In this document: piece by piece, positions 9,180-18,542 of the stretch
Layout: the number at the start of each line of letters is the position of its first letter
Numbering within the stretch: position 1 is the first letter of the stretch
NCBI RefSeq assembly: GCF_008254045.1
Contig: NZ_CP042425.1
Location: forward strand, 6,076,001-6,140,000
Reading direction: 5' to 3'
DNA length: 64,000 nucleotides
Source of the DNA: Limnoglobus roseus
Lineage (GTDB): Bacteria; Planctomycetota; Planctomycetia; Gemmatales; Gemmataceae
Notes under the pieces: model-generated
What the model saw: only the letters and a program-made list of their open reading frames with translations
The model's database searches: none
What the model was told of the DNA's origin: nothing
Program-made: the position numbers and the translations under genes

Positions 9180-10358
9180 ATGATCGTCCCCGCGATTCTG
9201 CTCGCGGCCCTTTGGGTCGGTCACGCCTGCTTCTGGACGTACTGGCTGAACAACCTCTACGGCCGACCGCTCTCAAAGCGCTTCCTGAAACCGTGGCGGT
9301 TGTTGACCGGAATCGTGATCGCGTCGGCCCCGTTGCTCCTCCTGTCCGCCGTCCGACTCGACTTCGTCTCCGAGGATTGGCAGCCGATCAACGGCCTGTG
9401 GGGTGGGATGGTGGTCGCATATTCGGTTGCTGTCTGCGCACCGCTTGGGATTGTCGTATTTCCGGCCGTTACCCTTTATCGCCTACTCCGACCGCGGCCG
9501 CGAGCGTTGCGGGAAGTCACCACGCGGACGCTCGACCTGTGGCCCAAACTCGGCGAGAAACTGATTGGCGATGGCCACTGGGCCGGTCTCGCTCGACTGC
9601 CCGGAAATGATATCTTCCGCGTGGACTTCACCGACTTGACGCTGACGCCGCGAGAACTCCCGGCCGCGTGGGACGGACTCTCCATCCTGCTCCTCAGCGA
9701 CCTACATTTTCACGGCACACCGTCACGGGAATTCTTCCAGCGCGTCACAGACGAGATCGCGAATCAACCGCATGCCGATATCGTCGCGCTGGCTGGTGAC
9801 TTCGTGGACACTGATTGGCATCACGAATGGATCGGCCCTCTGCTCGGGCAGTTGAAGTGGCGTGAACACGGCCTGGCCATCCTCGGCAATCACGACAAGT
9901 ATCACGACCCCGACCGCGTGCGGGAAGAACTCTCGAAGGCCGGCTACCGGATGCTGTCGAGGCAGTCCGAAGTGATCCCCATTCGCGGTCTGCCATGCCG
10001 GGTCATCGGGCACGAAGGACCGTGGTTCCCCCCGCCGGATGAGCCGGAGCCGAAAACTGGCGATGCGTTCTACCTCTGCCTCAGTCACTCGCCAGATAAC
10101 TTCTACTGGGGTCAGGAGCGCAAGATCAACCTGATGCTCTGCGGACACGTTCACGGCGGGCAGGTTCGGCTGCCGGTCATCGGCTCGATCTTCGTGCCGA
10201 GTGTGTATAGTCGGCGGTTCGATCAGGGAGTGTTCGAACAGAACGGCACGGTGATGGTCGTCGGCCGAGGGCTGAGTGGCAAGGAACCGTTGCGGTTCCG
10301 CTGTCGCCCACAGGTCATTCGCATCACGCTGAAGTCCCAACCCACGCAGGAAACATGA
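9180..10358 (+). CDS. Membrane-anchored metallophosphoesterase (calcineurin-like)
   Basis: A 392-residue protein with three hydrophobic segments in the first 95 residues followed by a calcineurin-type phosphoesterase. All metal-binding blocks are present: LSDLHFHG, LAGDFVDTD, LGNHDKY, CLSHSPDN and CGHVHGGQ. The layout matches YkuE-like membrane phosphoesterases, some of which act on UDP-glucose lipid or UDP-diacylglucosamine-type substrates; which applies here cannot be told. It starts 2 bases after the sensory gene and overlaps the next start by 4 bases, so the three are probably co-transcribed. Confidence 0.9.
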   Translation: MIVPAILLAALWVGHACFWTYWLNNLYGRPLSKRFLKPWRLLTGIVIASAPLLLLSAVRLDFVSEDWQPINGLWGGMVVAYSVAVCAPLGIVVFPAVTLYRLLRPRPRALREVTTRTLDLWPKLGEKLIGDGHWAGLARLPGNDIFRVDFTDLTLTPRELPAAWDGLSILLLSDLHFHGTPSREFFQRVTDEIANQPHADIVALAGDFVDTDWHHEWIGPLLGQLKWREHGLAILGNHDKYHDPDRVREELSKAGYRMLSRQSEVIPIRGLPCRVIGHEGPWFPPPDEPEPKTGDAFYLCLSHSPDNFYWGQERKINLMLCGHVHGGQVRLPVIGSIFVPSVYSRRFDQGVFEQNGTVMVVGRGLSGKEPLRFRCRPQVIRITLKSQPTQET

Positions 10359-11224
10359 CCACCACGCGACTGCCGCTGTTGTTCGTTCTCGTAGCGTGCG
10401 GGTGTACGTCCTCGTCGTTGCCGTCCCCGGCGGGCATTGAGCCGAAGCCGGTCGCGCTGGCGGGTCTACACAACGTCTTTCGCGTCACCGATCACGTTTA
10501 CAGTGGTAACGCGCCCGAGGGGGACAAGGGCTATCAATCTCTGAAAGAGTTGGGCATCCGCACGGTCGTAACGGTGGACGGTGCGGCCCCGGACGTGGCC
10601 GCGGCGAAGCGGTTCGGTTTGCAGTACGTCCACCTTCCCATCGGGTACGACGGCATCACCGAGGCGAGACTCGTCGAGATCGCGAAGGCCCTCCGCGACC
10701 TGCCGAGGCCGATCTACGTCCACTGCCATCACGGCAAGCACCGCGCTCCGTCCGCCACGATTGCGGCCATCCGCTGCCTGGACCCAAGCTGTTCGGCCGC
10801 GACGGCCGTTAACTTTCTGAAGGCGGCGGGAACCGATCCGCGTTACGCGGGCTTGTTCGCCGCCGCCGAACGGACGCCGCCGGTACTGGACGCCGCCAAG
10901 ATCGAGTTTCGTGAAGTCGCGGAAATCCCCGATCTGACGAAGCGAATGGTCGAACTCGATGAGACGTGGGACGCGATGAAGAAAAAGCCGAATGCGAAGG
11001 ATGCGATCCTCTTGGTCGAACACTACCGCGAACTAAGCCGTGCGACACAACAGCAGAACGAAGACTTTCGCCGGCTGCTAAACGAGGCACTGACGGGGGC
11101 CGAGGAACTGGAGAAAGTCCTTCGCGACGGTCGTGACTCAGGGTCGTTTGTGACGAAATCTGCCTTGGCTTGCACGAACTGCCACGCGAAGTTCCGCGAC
11201 CGGCGCATATCCTCTACTCCATGA
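10355..11224 (+). CDS. Lipoprotein: dual-specificity-type phosphatase fused to a cytochrome c'-like domain
   Basis: A 289-residue predicted lipoprotein (signal with LVAC, Cys15). Residues about 40-165 are a protein-tyrosine/dual-specificity phosphatase fold with the full CX5R loop (HCHHGKHRAPS, Cys124 and Arg130) and a candidate general-acid Asp in HLPIGYD. Residues about 190-285 are helical and end in a CXXCH haem motif (CTNCHAKFR, 273-281), the position and form seen in cytochrome c' four-helix bundles. A phosphatase joined to a haem domain in one exported protein is unusual. It overlaps both neighbours by ATGA, linking it to the phosphoesterase and pdxA. Confidence 0.8.
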   Translation: MTTTRLPLLFVLVACGCTSSSLPSPAGIEPKPVALAGLHNVFRVTDHVYSGNAPEGDKGYQSLKELGIRTVVTVDGAAPDVAAAKRFGLQYVHLPIGYDGITEARLVEIAKALRDLPRPIYVHCHHGKHRAPSATIAAIRCLDPSCSAATAVNFLKAAGTDPRYAGLFAAAERTPPVLDAAKIEFREVAEIPDLTKRMVELDETWDAMKKKPNAKDAILLVEHYRELSRATQQQNEDFRRLLNEALTGAEELEKVLRDGRDSGSFVTKSALACTNCHAKFRDRRISSTP

Positions 11225-12159
11225 CGCTTCCACGACTCCTCATTACGCTCGGCGACGTGGCCGGCATCGGGCCTGAAATCGTTGCGAAGGCGTGGCCCGA
11301 ACTGGCGGCGTATTGTCAGCCGCTCGTAATCGGCGACCCGGCGAAACTGCCGGCCGACATCCCGTGCCACAACCCGTCGTCCGCTGATTTGAGCCGTGTC
11401 CCCGTCGGGGCAGTGACCGCCGAGGCCGGGCGGGCCGCGTACGACTGGCTGGTGTACGCCATCGACGAGTGCCTCGCGAACCGGGCCGATGGCATCGTGA
11501 CCTGCCCGCTGCACAAGGAAGGGCTGCACGCGGCGAACATCCACTACCCCGGCCACACGGAAATCCTCGCCGATCGCACTGGCACCACGTCCTTCGCGAT
11601 GCTCCTCTACGACGACGCCCTGCCGTTGGCGGTCGCGCACGTGACACTGCACCGGGCGTTGTCGAGCGTCTTCGAGCACATCACGCCGGAGACGGTCCTG
11701 GGCAAAATCCGCCTACTGCACGACCTCCTCCCGAAGCTGACGGGACAACCCGCCCGCATCGGCGTGGCGGCCCTCAACCCGCACGCCAGCGACGGCGGAT
11801 TGTTCGGGCACGAGGAGGCCACGATTATCGCCCCCGCCGTGGCCGCCGCCTGCCGCGAGGGGATTTCCGTCCACGGCCCGATTGCCTCGGACGCGATCTT
11901 CCTGCCGCACAACCGTGCCCGGTTTGACGGCGTCGTCGCGATGTACCACGATCAGGGGCACATCGCCATGAAGTTGCTCGGCGGGCGGCGGGCCGTGAAC
12001 ATCTCGGCCGGCCTGCCGATCGTCCGCACGAGCGTCGCCCACGGCACGGCCTACGACATCGCCGGGAAGGGGGTGGCCGATCCAAGTAGCCTCGTCTCGG
12101 CGGTGCGTGTGGCGGCCCGACTCGCCGACGCGAGACGAAAATCGCTCCATCCCGCGTAA
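11221..12159 (+). CDS. pdxA: 4-hydroxythreonine-4-phosphate dehydrogenase
   Basis: PdxA oxidises and decarboxylates 4-phosphohydroxy-L-threonine in the DXP-dependent pyridoxal phosphate pathway. Family blocks are ITLGDVAGIGPEI at the start, TCPLHKEGLHAA, YPGHTEILAD, ALNPHASDGG and MYHDQGHIAMK (metal His residues), and TSVAHGTAYDIAGKG near the end. At 312 residues it is normal length. ATG 11221 overlaps the previous stop in an ATGA junction; an earlier in-frame start lies inside the upstream gene and is rejected. Confidence 0.95.
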   Translation: MTLPRLLITLGDVAGIGPEIVAKAWPELAAYCQPLVIGDPAKLPADIPCHNPSSADLSRVPVGAVTAEAGRAAYDWLVYAIDECLANRADGIVTCPLHKEGLHAANIHYPGHTEILADRTGTTSFAMLLYDDALPLAVAHVTLHRALSSVFEHITPETVLGKIRLLHDLLPKLTGQPARIGVAALNPHASDGGLFGHEEATIIAPAVAAACREGISVHGPIASDAIFLPHNRARFDGVVAMYHDQGHIAMKLLGGRRAVNISAGLPIVRTSVAHGTAYDIAGKGVADPSSLVSAVRVAARLADARRKSLHPA

Positions 12160-12248
12160 TTCGGATAACTGTCATCGCAACCCCCCGAGCGAGGGAACTC
12201 CGGCGGGGGTCGTCGCCGTCACGGGTGAATTCACGTAAAAATAGCCCC

Positions 12249-13091
12249 ATGCTGTTCGACACTCTGACCATTCTCGGCGTCGGCTTACTCGGCGGGTCGC
12301 TCGGTCTGGCCGCGAAGTCTCGCGGCCTTGTGCGCCGGGTCGTCGGCGTCGGCCGGGATGCCGCGCGGTTGCGCGAGGCTCTAGCAGCCGGTCAACTCGA
12401 CGAGTCCACCACCGACCTCGCCGCTGGCGTGCGCATCGCCGACCTCGTTGTGGTTTGCACCCCGGTCGATCTCATCCCGCAACAGGTGCGCGAACTGGCC
12501 GAAGTGGCGAAAGCCGGGTGCCTCGTCACCGACGTCGGGAGTACCAAGTCGGAAATCGTCGCCCGCCTTCGCGACCCTCTCCCGAACCGCGTGACGTTCA
12601 TCGGCAGTCACCCGATGGCGGGGTCCGAGAAGAAGGGTTCGAATCACGCCACGCCGGACTTGTTCCAGGGCCGCGTGACGATCATCACGCCGACCGCCGA
12701 CACCCCACCGCGGGCGTCGCAAGCCATTCACGAATTTTGGGAACGCATCGGCTGCCGGGTCGTGACAATGACCCCCGAGGAACACGACCGGGCCGTTGCG
12801 CTGGTCAGCCACCTGCCGCACGCGGTGGCGGCGGCGCTGGCCGGGGTGGTCGATCCCGCGTTGCTGTGCGTGTCGGCCGGCGGGTTCCGGGACACGACGC
12901 GGATCGCGTCCGCATCGGCTGCCATCTGGGAACCGATCTTCCGCACGAACCGCCGCGAGGTGTTGGCGTCGTGTGCGGCCTTCGCGGAGCGGTTTGACGA
13001 GTTCCGCCGGCTGCTCGAAGCTGAGGACGGGCCGGGGTTGATTCACTGGTTGAACGAAGGGAAACGGGTGCGCGATGCTCTGGGAAGTTGA
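12249..13091 (+). CDS. tyrA: Prephenate/arogenate dehydrogenase
   Basis: TyrA makes 4-hydroxyphenylpyruvate or tyrosine from prephenate or arogenate with NAD(P). The N-terminus is a Rossmann fold (LGVGLLGGSLGLAAKSRG); then come CTPVDLI, DVGSTKSEIV, IGSHPMAGSEKKG and the helical-domain segment HDRAVALVSHLPHAVAAAL. At 280 residues it is a single-domain form without chorismate mutase or ACT domain. ATG 12249 is chosen over GTG 12225 because it begins right at the Rossmann strand. The 3' end overlaps purL by 17 bases, so the two are translated together. Confidence 0.93.
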   Translation: MLFDTLTILGVGLLGGSLGLAAKSRGLVRRVVGVGRDAARLREALAAGQLDESTTDLAAGVRIADLVVVCTPVDLIPQQVRELAEVAKAGCLVTDVGSTKSEIVARLRDPLPNRVTFIGSHPMAGSEKKGSNHATPDLFQGRVTIITPTADTPPRASQAIHEFWERIGCRVVTMTPEEHDRAVALVSHLPHAVAAALAGVVDPALLCVSAGGFRDTTRIASASAAIWEPIFRTNRREVLASCAAFAERFDEFRRLLEAEDGPGLIHWLNEGKRVRDALGS

Positions 13092-15972
13092 AATCCGGCC
13101 GCTCGGCCGCGACGCCGAACGCGAACGGGTGTGCGACGAGTTCGACTTGCTGACGCACGGCACCCGCGGCGGCGACCTCGTGTCCGCGTCCAGCCGCGGC
13201 TACCTGTTGGAAGGCAACCTCGCGGCCCCCGACGTGGCGCGGTTTTGCAACGAGTTGCTCGTCGATCCGCTCGTCGAAAGTGTGAAAATTTCGCCGCTCG
13301 GCACGGTCCTGGACCACCCCGCCTTCACAGTGTTGCTCAAGCCCGGCGTCATGGACCCGGTAACGGAGAGCGTGCTGAAGGCCGCGAACGACCTGAACGT
13401 GCCGGTTTCCCAGGTTCGGACTTTCCGCCGGTACTTTTCGCACGAGAACCTACCGTCGCAGGACTGCGACACATTGGTGCGGAAGGTTTTGGCGAACGAC
13501 GCCATCGAACAAGTCGTCATCGGCCCGCTGAAAAGCGACCACCTCGCCCTTGGCCAGCCGTACACGTTCAAGCTCATCACCGTGCCGTTGCGGAGCCTCG
13601 ACGACGCCGGGCTGATGAAGGTGAGCAAGGACGGCCAACTGGCCCTCACGATCGAAGAGATGCGGACGATCCGCCAACACTTCCAGGAGCAGGACCGCGA
13701 TCCGACCGACTGCGAACTGGAATCAATCGCTCAGACGTGGTCCGAACACTGTTCGCACAAGACGCTGAAGGGGCAGATCGCCTACTCCGAGACGATCGAC
13801 GGCCGGACGCGGACGACGCACTACAAGAACATGCTGAAGGAGACGATCTTCGCGGCCACGCAAACGATCCGCCAGCGGCTCGGGGCCGACGACTGGTGCG
13901 TGAGCGTGTTCTCCGACAACGCCGGGGTGGTGAAGTTCGACGAGCAGTTCCACGTCTGCTTCAAGGTCGAGACCCACAACCGCCCGTCGGCCATCGAGCC
14001 TTACGGCGGGGCGAACACTGGCCTCGGCGGCGTCATCCGCGACGTTCTCGGTACGGCCCTCGGCGGCAAGCCGATCTGCAATACCGACGTGTTTTGCTTC
14101 GCGCCACCGGACTTCCCGCCGGAGGAGCTGCCGCCCGGCGTGCTGCACCCGCGGCGCGTCATGCACGGCGTCGTCGCCGGCGTCCGCGACTACGGCAACC
14201 GCATGGGCATCCCGACCGTCAACGGGTCCGTCTACTTCGAGGAACGCTACCTCGCCAACCCGCTCGTCTTCTGCGGCACCGTCGGGTTGATCCCGGTGGA
14301 CAAGGCCGACAAGGAAGTGCGGGCCGGCGATCTGATCGTCGCGGTCGGCGGGCGGACCGGCCGCGACGGCATCCACGGCGCGACGTTCTCCTCCGAAGGG
14401 CTGACCGAGCAGTCGGAGAAGATCAGCGGCGGGGCGGTGCAGATCGGCAACGCCATCGCCGAGAAGAAAGTCCTCGACGTGATCCTGCAAGCCCGGGATT
14501 GGGGCTTGTACACGGCCATCACCGATTGCGGCGCCGGCGGCTTCAGTTCGGCCGTCGGCGAGATGGGGGCCGATCTCGGCGCGCGCGTCGAGTTGGAGAA
14601 TTGCCCGCTCAAGTACGAGGGGCTGAGCTACACCGAAATCTGGATCAGCGAATCGCAGGAGCGAATGGTCCTGAGCGTGGCTCCGGAGAAGTGGGAACAA
14701 CTGCGAAAGTTGTGCGAGGCGGAGAACGTCGAGGCCGCGGTCCTTGGCACCTTCGAGGCCACCGGCCGGTTGAAGCTCACCTACCACGGGCAGCAAGTCG
14801 CGGACGTGTCCATGCAATTCTTGCACGACGGCCGCCCGGAGATCGTTCGCTCGGCCGAGTGGACGAAACCCACCGTCGCCGCGACTTCGCCCCCGAAACC
14901 CCTGGCCCCGACGGACGCCCTGAAGGCGATCCTCGGCTCGTTCTCGGTTTGCTCGAAAGAATGGGTCATCCGCCAGTACGATCACGAAGTGCAGGGCGGC
15001 AGCGTCATCAAGCCACTCGTTGGCGTCGTCGAAGACGGCCCGTCCGACGCGGCGGTGGTCGCGCCGGTCCTCGGTTCCACTACCGGCATCGCCGTTGGCA
15101 ACGGGCTAAACCCCCGCTACGCCGACCTCGACCCGTGGGCGGCAGCCGCCGCGGCGATTGACGAGGCGGTGCGGAACGTCGTAGCCGTCGGTGGCGACCC
15201 GACCCGTACGGCCATTCTCGACAACTTCTGCTGGGGGAACATCACCGACCCGCAGATGCTCGGTGCGCTCGTTCGCACGTCCGAGGCTTGCCGCGACGTA
15301 GCGTTGGCCTACGGCACACCGTTCATCAGTGGTAAGGACAGCCTGAACAACGAATACCGCTCCGCAAACCGCAAGATCAGCATTCCGCACACCCTGCTGA
15401 TTTCGTCGCTGGCGCACGTTACCGACGTGACGCGGTGCGTGACGATGGACCTGAAGGAAGCGGGCAACGACCTCTACCTCGTGGGCGTCACGAAGGACGA
15501 ACTCGGCGGCTCGCACTACCACGTCGTCAACGGGGCGACCGGCGGCCGGCCGCCGTGCCCGGATTTAACACAGGCCCCGAAGCTCTTCGCCGCCGTTCAC
15601 CGGGCGATCACATCGGGTCTGGTCCGCGCTTGCCACGACCTCAGCGAAGGTGGTCTGGCCGTCGCGGTGGCCGAGATGGCGTTTGCCGGCGGAATCGGAG
15701 CCGATGTCACTGGCCTGGCGGCGATCTCGACGGAAGGGGAACTGTCCGACGGGGTGAAGCTCTTCAGCGAATCGACGACTCGCTTCGTTCTCGAAGCGAA
15801 GCCGGGATCGGCGGCGGACCTGAAAGCCGTCTTCGACGGCCTTCCGTTCGCCAAGATTGGTACGACCGTCGCCGACCAACGGCTCCGAATCGCATCGTCG
15901 GCCGGCGAATGGCTGGTGTGGGCAAAGTTATCGGAACTCAAGGACGCCTGGCAGAAGCCGTTGCGCTGGTGA
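13075..15972 (+). CDS. purL: Phosphoribosylformylglycinamidine synthase PurL with two N-terminal PurS-like segments
   Basis: The ATP-dependent FGAM synthase of purine synthesis. At 965 residues it is longer than small PurL (about 740). The first 190 residues look like two PurS-type repeats: 1-76, and about 81-152, which contains VLLKPGVMDPVTESVLKA. The rest is PurL: SEHCSHKTLKG, the glycine-rich HNRPSAIEPYGGANTGLGG, GGRTGRDGIHGATFSSEG, DCGAGGFSSAVGEMG, GKDSLNNEY and HDLSEGGLAVAVAEM. So PurS appears built in, with PurQ encoded separately at the window start. Translation is coupled to tyrA by overlap. Confidence 0.95.
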   Translation: MLWEVEIRPLGRDAERERVCDEFDLLTHGTRGGDLVSASSRGYLLEGNLAAPDVARFCNELLVDPLVESVKISPLGTVLDHPAFTVLLKPGVMDPVTESVLKAANDLNVPVSQVRTFRRYFSHENLPSQDCDTLVRKVLANDAIEQVVIGPLKSDHLALGQPYTFKLITVPLRSLDDAGLMKVSKDGQLALTIEEMRTIRQHFQEQDRDPTDCELESIAQTWSEHCSHKTLKGQIAYSETIDGRTRTTHYKNMLKETIFAATQTIRQRLGADDWCVSVFSDNAGVVKFDEQFHVCFKVETHNRPSAIEPYGGANTGLGGVIRDVLGTALGGKPICNTDVFCFAPPDFPPEELPPGVLHPRRVMHGVVAGVRDYGNRMGIPTVNGSVYFEERYLANPLVFCGTVGLIPVDKADKEVRAGDLIVAVGGRTGRDGIHGATFSSEGLTEQSEKISGGAVQIGNAIAEKKVLDVILQARDWGLYTAITDCGAGGFSSAVGEMGADLGARVELENCPLKYEGLSYTEIWISESQERMVLSVAPEKWEQLRKLCEAENVEAAVLGTFEATGRLKLTYHGQQVADVSMQFLHDGRPEIVRSAEWTKPTVAATSPPKPLAPTDALKAILGSFSVCSKEWVIRQYDHEVQGGSVIKPLVGVVEDGPSDAAVVAPVLGSTTGIAVGNGLNPRYADLDPWAAAAAAIDEAVRNVVAVGGDPTRTAILDNFCWGNITDPQMLGALVRTSEACRDVALAYGTPFISGKDSLNNEYRSANRKISIPHTLLISSLAHVTDVTRCVTMDLKEAGNDLYLVGVTKDELGGSHYHVVNGATGGRPPCPDLTQAPKLFAAVHRAITSGLVRACHDLSEGGLAVAVAEMAFAGGIGADVTGLAAISTEGELSDGVKLFSESTTRFVLEAKPGSAADLKAVFDGLPFAKIGTTVADQRLRIASSAGEWLVWAKLSELKDAWQKPLRW

Positions 15973-16063
15973 GCGAAAATCAAATCAACGCCCGGCCGCG
16001 ACGAAGGTTAGAATGGGAGAGGGGCCACTGCCCCCGGTCCGCCCGGTACCGGCGAGGAACGTC

Positions 16064-18448
16064 ATGCTCAGCTTCCGCACTCTGTTCGTCGCGCTGTCCC
16101 TAGCTGTTACATTCCCCACTCTCGCGTCGGCCGCCGATCCGGAAAAGGACTTCGTCACCCGCGTCAACCGCGCGATCGAAAAGGGGAAGAAGTTCCTCAT
16201 CGAACGCGAGGGCGGTAAGGGAAACTGGGAGGGGCTACTCCTCGAAACGATCGGCGATCAAGTCGGAGGCCAAACGGCGCTCGCGACACTCGCCCTGCTG
16301 ACGAGCGGCGTGCCGGCGGAAGACAAGGTCGTTCAACGCGGGCTGGACTACCTCCGCAAGCTCGAACCGCGGAAGACCTATGTCGTTGCCCTCTCGACGA
16401 TGGCCTTCGCCGAGGCCAAACAGAAGTCCAAAGACCTCGACCGCATTCAGAAGAACACCGAGTGGCTGCTCGCCAACAGCATCCGCGACAAGGGCAAACT
16501 CATCGGCTGGAGCTACCCGTCGCACATCGTCCCGGACGCCTCGAATACGCAGTACGCATTGCTCGGCCTGTACGCCGCGAAGCAGGCGGGGGTGAAGATC
16601 GACGACAAGCACTGGGAAGAAATCCGCGACCTCTACATCCGCATTCAGAAGCCGGCCGGCCACTGGGTCTACAACTACAGCGGCGCGGCCGGCGGCCTGG
16701 ACGGGCCGAGCTTTTCCATGACCACGGCCGGCGTTTGCGGGCTACTCATCGCCGGCATGGGGTTGAACGACAGCCAGCAACAGCTCAACGAGATCACCGG
16801 CGTGGCCGCGAACTGCGGTGTGTACACCGCGAACGAGCCGCTCGCCAAGGGGATGAAGTGGATTTCCGACCGCTTCTCGTTCGACACCGCCCCCGGCCTG
16901 AAGTCGGTGTATTACAACGTCTACGGCCTCGAACGCCTCGGCCGCATTTCCGGCCAGCGGTTCATCGGCAAGTACGACTGGTACCGCGAGGGGTGCGATT
17001 ACCTCACGCGCGTCCAGAACGATAACGGCTCGTGGGTCGGGGAAGGGGGGGCGGCCGACCGGTTCCCCACGATCTCCACGAGTTTCGCGCTCATGTTCCT
17101 GGCGAAAGGGAAGACGCCGATCCTCTTGACGAAACTGGCGTTCGACACGCTCGGCGACCCGGACAACGTGATCGGCTGGAACCGCAAGCAGAGCGACGTG
17201 CGGAACCTGACCGAGTTCGCCAGTCGTGAACTTTTCAACGGCACGAACTTGGCCTGGCAAGTCTACGACGGCCGGAAGATCGAACTCTCAGGCGAGAAAC
17301 TCCAGACGGAAGTCGAATCGCTCCTCGCGTGCCCGGTGGTTTACTTCAACGGCCACACGCGACCGAACCTCACGGGGGCGCAGCGCGACCTCCTGAAGAA
17401 GTACGTGGACGAGGGCGGCTTCGTGCTGGCGGAAGCCTGCTGCGGCAGCGAGGAGTACACGCGCGAGTTCCGCGCTTTGATGCGCGAACTGTTCCCGGAG
17501 AGCAAACTTGAGCCGATGAAACCGGAACACGCGATCTGGCGGTCGTTCTTCAGTGTCTCGCCGGCCGACATCGCCGGCGTCGAGTGCATGGAACGCGGTT
17601 GCAAGACGGTCGTCGTTCTCTGCACGAAGCCGCTCGCCGGGTACTGGGAAGAGAACCGCTTCATGGTCTCGAAGGGCACGCCGGCGAAGAACCAGGGCCA
17701 ACGGGCGTACCAGTTCGCTGGGAATGTGATCGCGTACGCGACCGGGATGCAACCGCCCGAACAGCGCGGCACGAAGGTGGCCATCGCCGCCGACCCGAAG
17801 AAAGACCTCAGCCCGCCGCGGAGTGCGCTCAAGCCGGCCCAGTTGGTCGTACAGTCGGAGACGCCGCCCGCCCCGGCCGCCATGCGGAACCTGATGGCCC
17901 ACGTCAAGACGAGCACTGGCGTCGATACCGTGCTCGCGGCCCAACTCGTGCGACCGAACGACCCCGAACTCGATAAGTACAAGTTCATCTACCTGCATGG
18001 GCGAAAAGAGTTCGACCTGAGTTTGTCTGAAGTCACCAACCTCGCGGCTTGCCTGGACACGGGCGGCCTGCTGTTCGCCGACGCGGCTTGCGGGAAGCCG
18101 GGGTTCGACAAGTCCTTCCGCGAACTCGTCCCCAAGCTCTTCGAGGGGCGAAAACTGGAACCGATCCCGGTGGACGATGAACTCTATTCCGCCAAGATCA
18201 ACGGCGTGGCGATCACGTCGGTCCAGCGGCGAGAGAAGTCTGACGGCACCGGTACCGACGGCGGGTACAAGGACTTGCCGCCGCTCCTGGAAGGGGTCAA
18301 GATCGACGGCCGGTGGGTGGTCATTTACAGCAAGTACGACATCGGCTGTGCGCTCGAACGCCACAAGTCCACCGAGTGCCTCGGGCACACACCGGAAAGC
18401 GCGTTGAAACTCGCGACGGCGGCCGTCCTGTACTCGCTCAAGCGATAA
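16064..18448 (+). CDS. Exported prenyltransferase-repeat protein with two DUF4159 domains
   Basis: A 794-residue exported protein; ATG 16064 gives a clean signal peptide (ending near TLASAADP) and has a GAGGAA box, whereas the longer open frame overlaps purL. Residues about 25-390 are alpha/alpha toroid repeats of the prenyltransferase type (QTALATLALLTSG, NTQYALLGLYAA, FSMTTAGVCGLLIAG). Then two DUF4159 (amidotransferase-fold, catalytically doubtful) domains follow: one begins at CPVVYFNGH with GGFVLAEACCGS, a second at KFIYLHGRKEF with GGLLFADAACG. DUF4159 proteins of planctomycetes often neighbour VWA and MoxR genes, but here it stands alone. Function unknown. Confidence 0.85.
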   Translation: MLSFRTLFVALSLAVTFPTLASAADPEKDFVTRVNRAIEKGKKFLIEREGGKGNWEGLLLETIGDQVGGQTALATLALLTSGVPAEDKVVQRGLDYLRKLEPRKTYVVALSTMAFAEAKQKSKDLDRIQKNTEWLLANSIRDKGKLIGWSYPSHIVPDASNTQYALLGLYAAKQAGVKIDDKHWEEIRDLYIRIQKPAGHWVYNYSGAAGGLDGPSFSMTTAGVCGLLIAGMGLNDSQQQLNEITGVAANCGVYTANEPLAKGMKWISDRFSFDTAPGLKSVYYNVYGLERLGRISGQRFIGKYDWYREGCDYLTRVQNDNGSWVGEGGAADRFPTISTSFALMFLAKGKTPILLTKLAFDTLGDPDNVIGWNRKQSDVRNLTEFASRELFNGTNLAWQVYDGRKIELSGEKLQTEVESLLACPVVYFNGHTRPNLTGAQRDLLKKYVDEGGFVLAEACCGSEEYTREFRALMRELFPESKLEPMKPEHAIWRSFFSVSPADIAGVECMERGCKTVVVLCTKPLAGYWEENRFMVSKGTPAKNQGQRAYQFAGNVIAYATGMQPPEQRGTKVAIAADPKKDLSPPRSALKPAQLVVQSETPPAPAAMRNLMAHVKTSTGVDTVLAAQLVRPNDPELDKYKFIYLHGRKEFDLSLSEVTNLAACLDTGGLLFADAACGKPGFDKSFRELVPKLFEGRKLEPIPVDDELYSAKINGVAITSVQRREKSDGTGTDGGYKDLPPLLEGVKIDGRWVVIYSKYDIGCALERHKSTECLGHTPESALKLATAAVLYSLKR

Positions 18449-18470
18449 GGCCGGCCGGGTACAACCTTGA

Positions 18471-18508
18471 GACGCACGGGTTGAGTCCAACCCGTGCGTC
18501 GAGCTTTT
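18471..18508 (+). terminator. Rho-independent terminator after the DUF4159 gene
   Basis: A perfect 13-bp stem (18471-18483 with 18488-18500) closed by a 4-base loop is followed within 5 bases by a short T run (CTTTT). It ends the unit containing the DUF4159 gene and argues that the next gene starts no earlier than the GTG at 18543. Confidence 0.85.
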
Positions 18509-18542
18509 GAACGACGCCTTACCGCGTCGGGGAGATCGCGGC

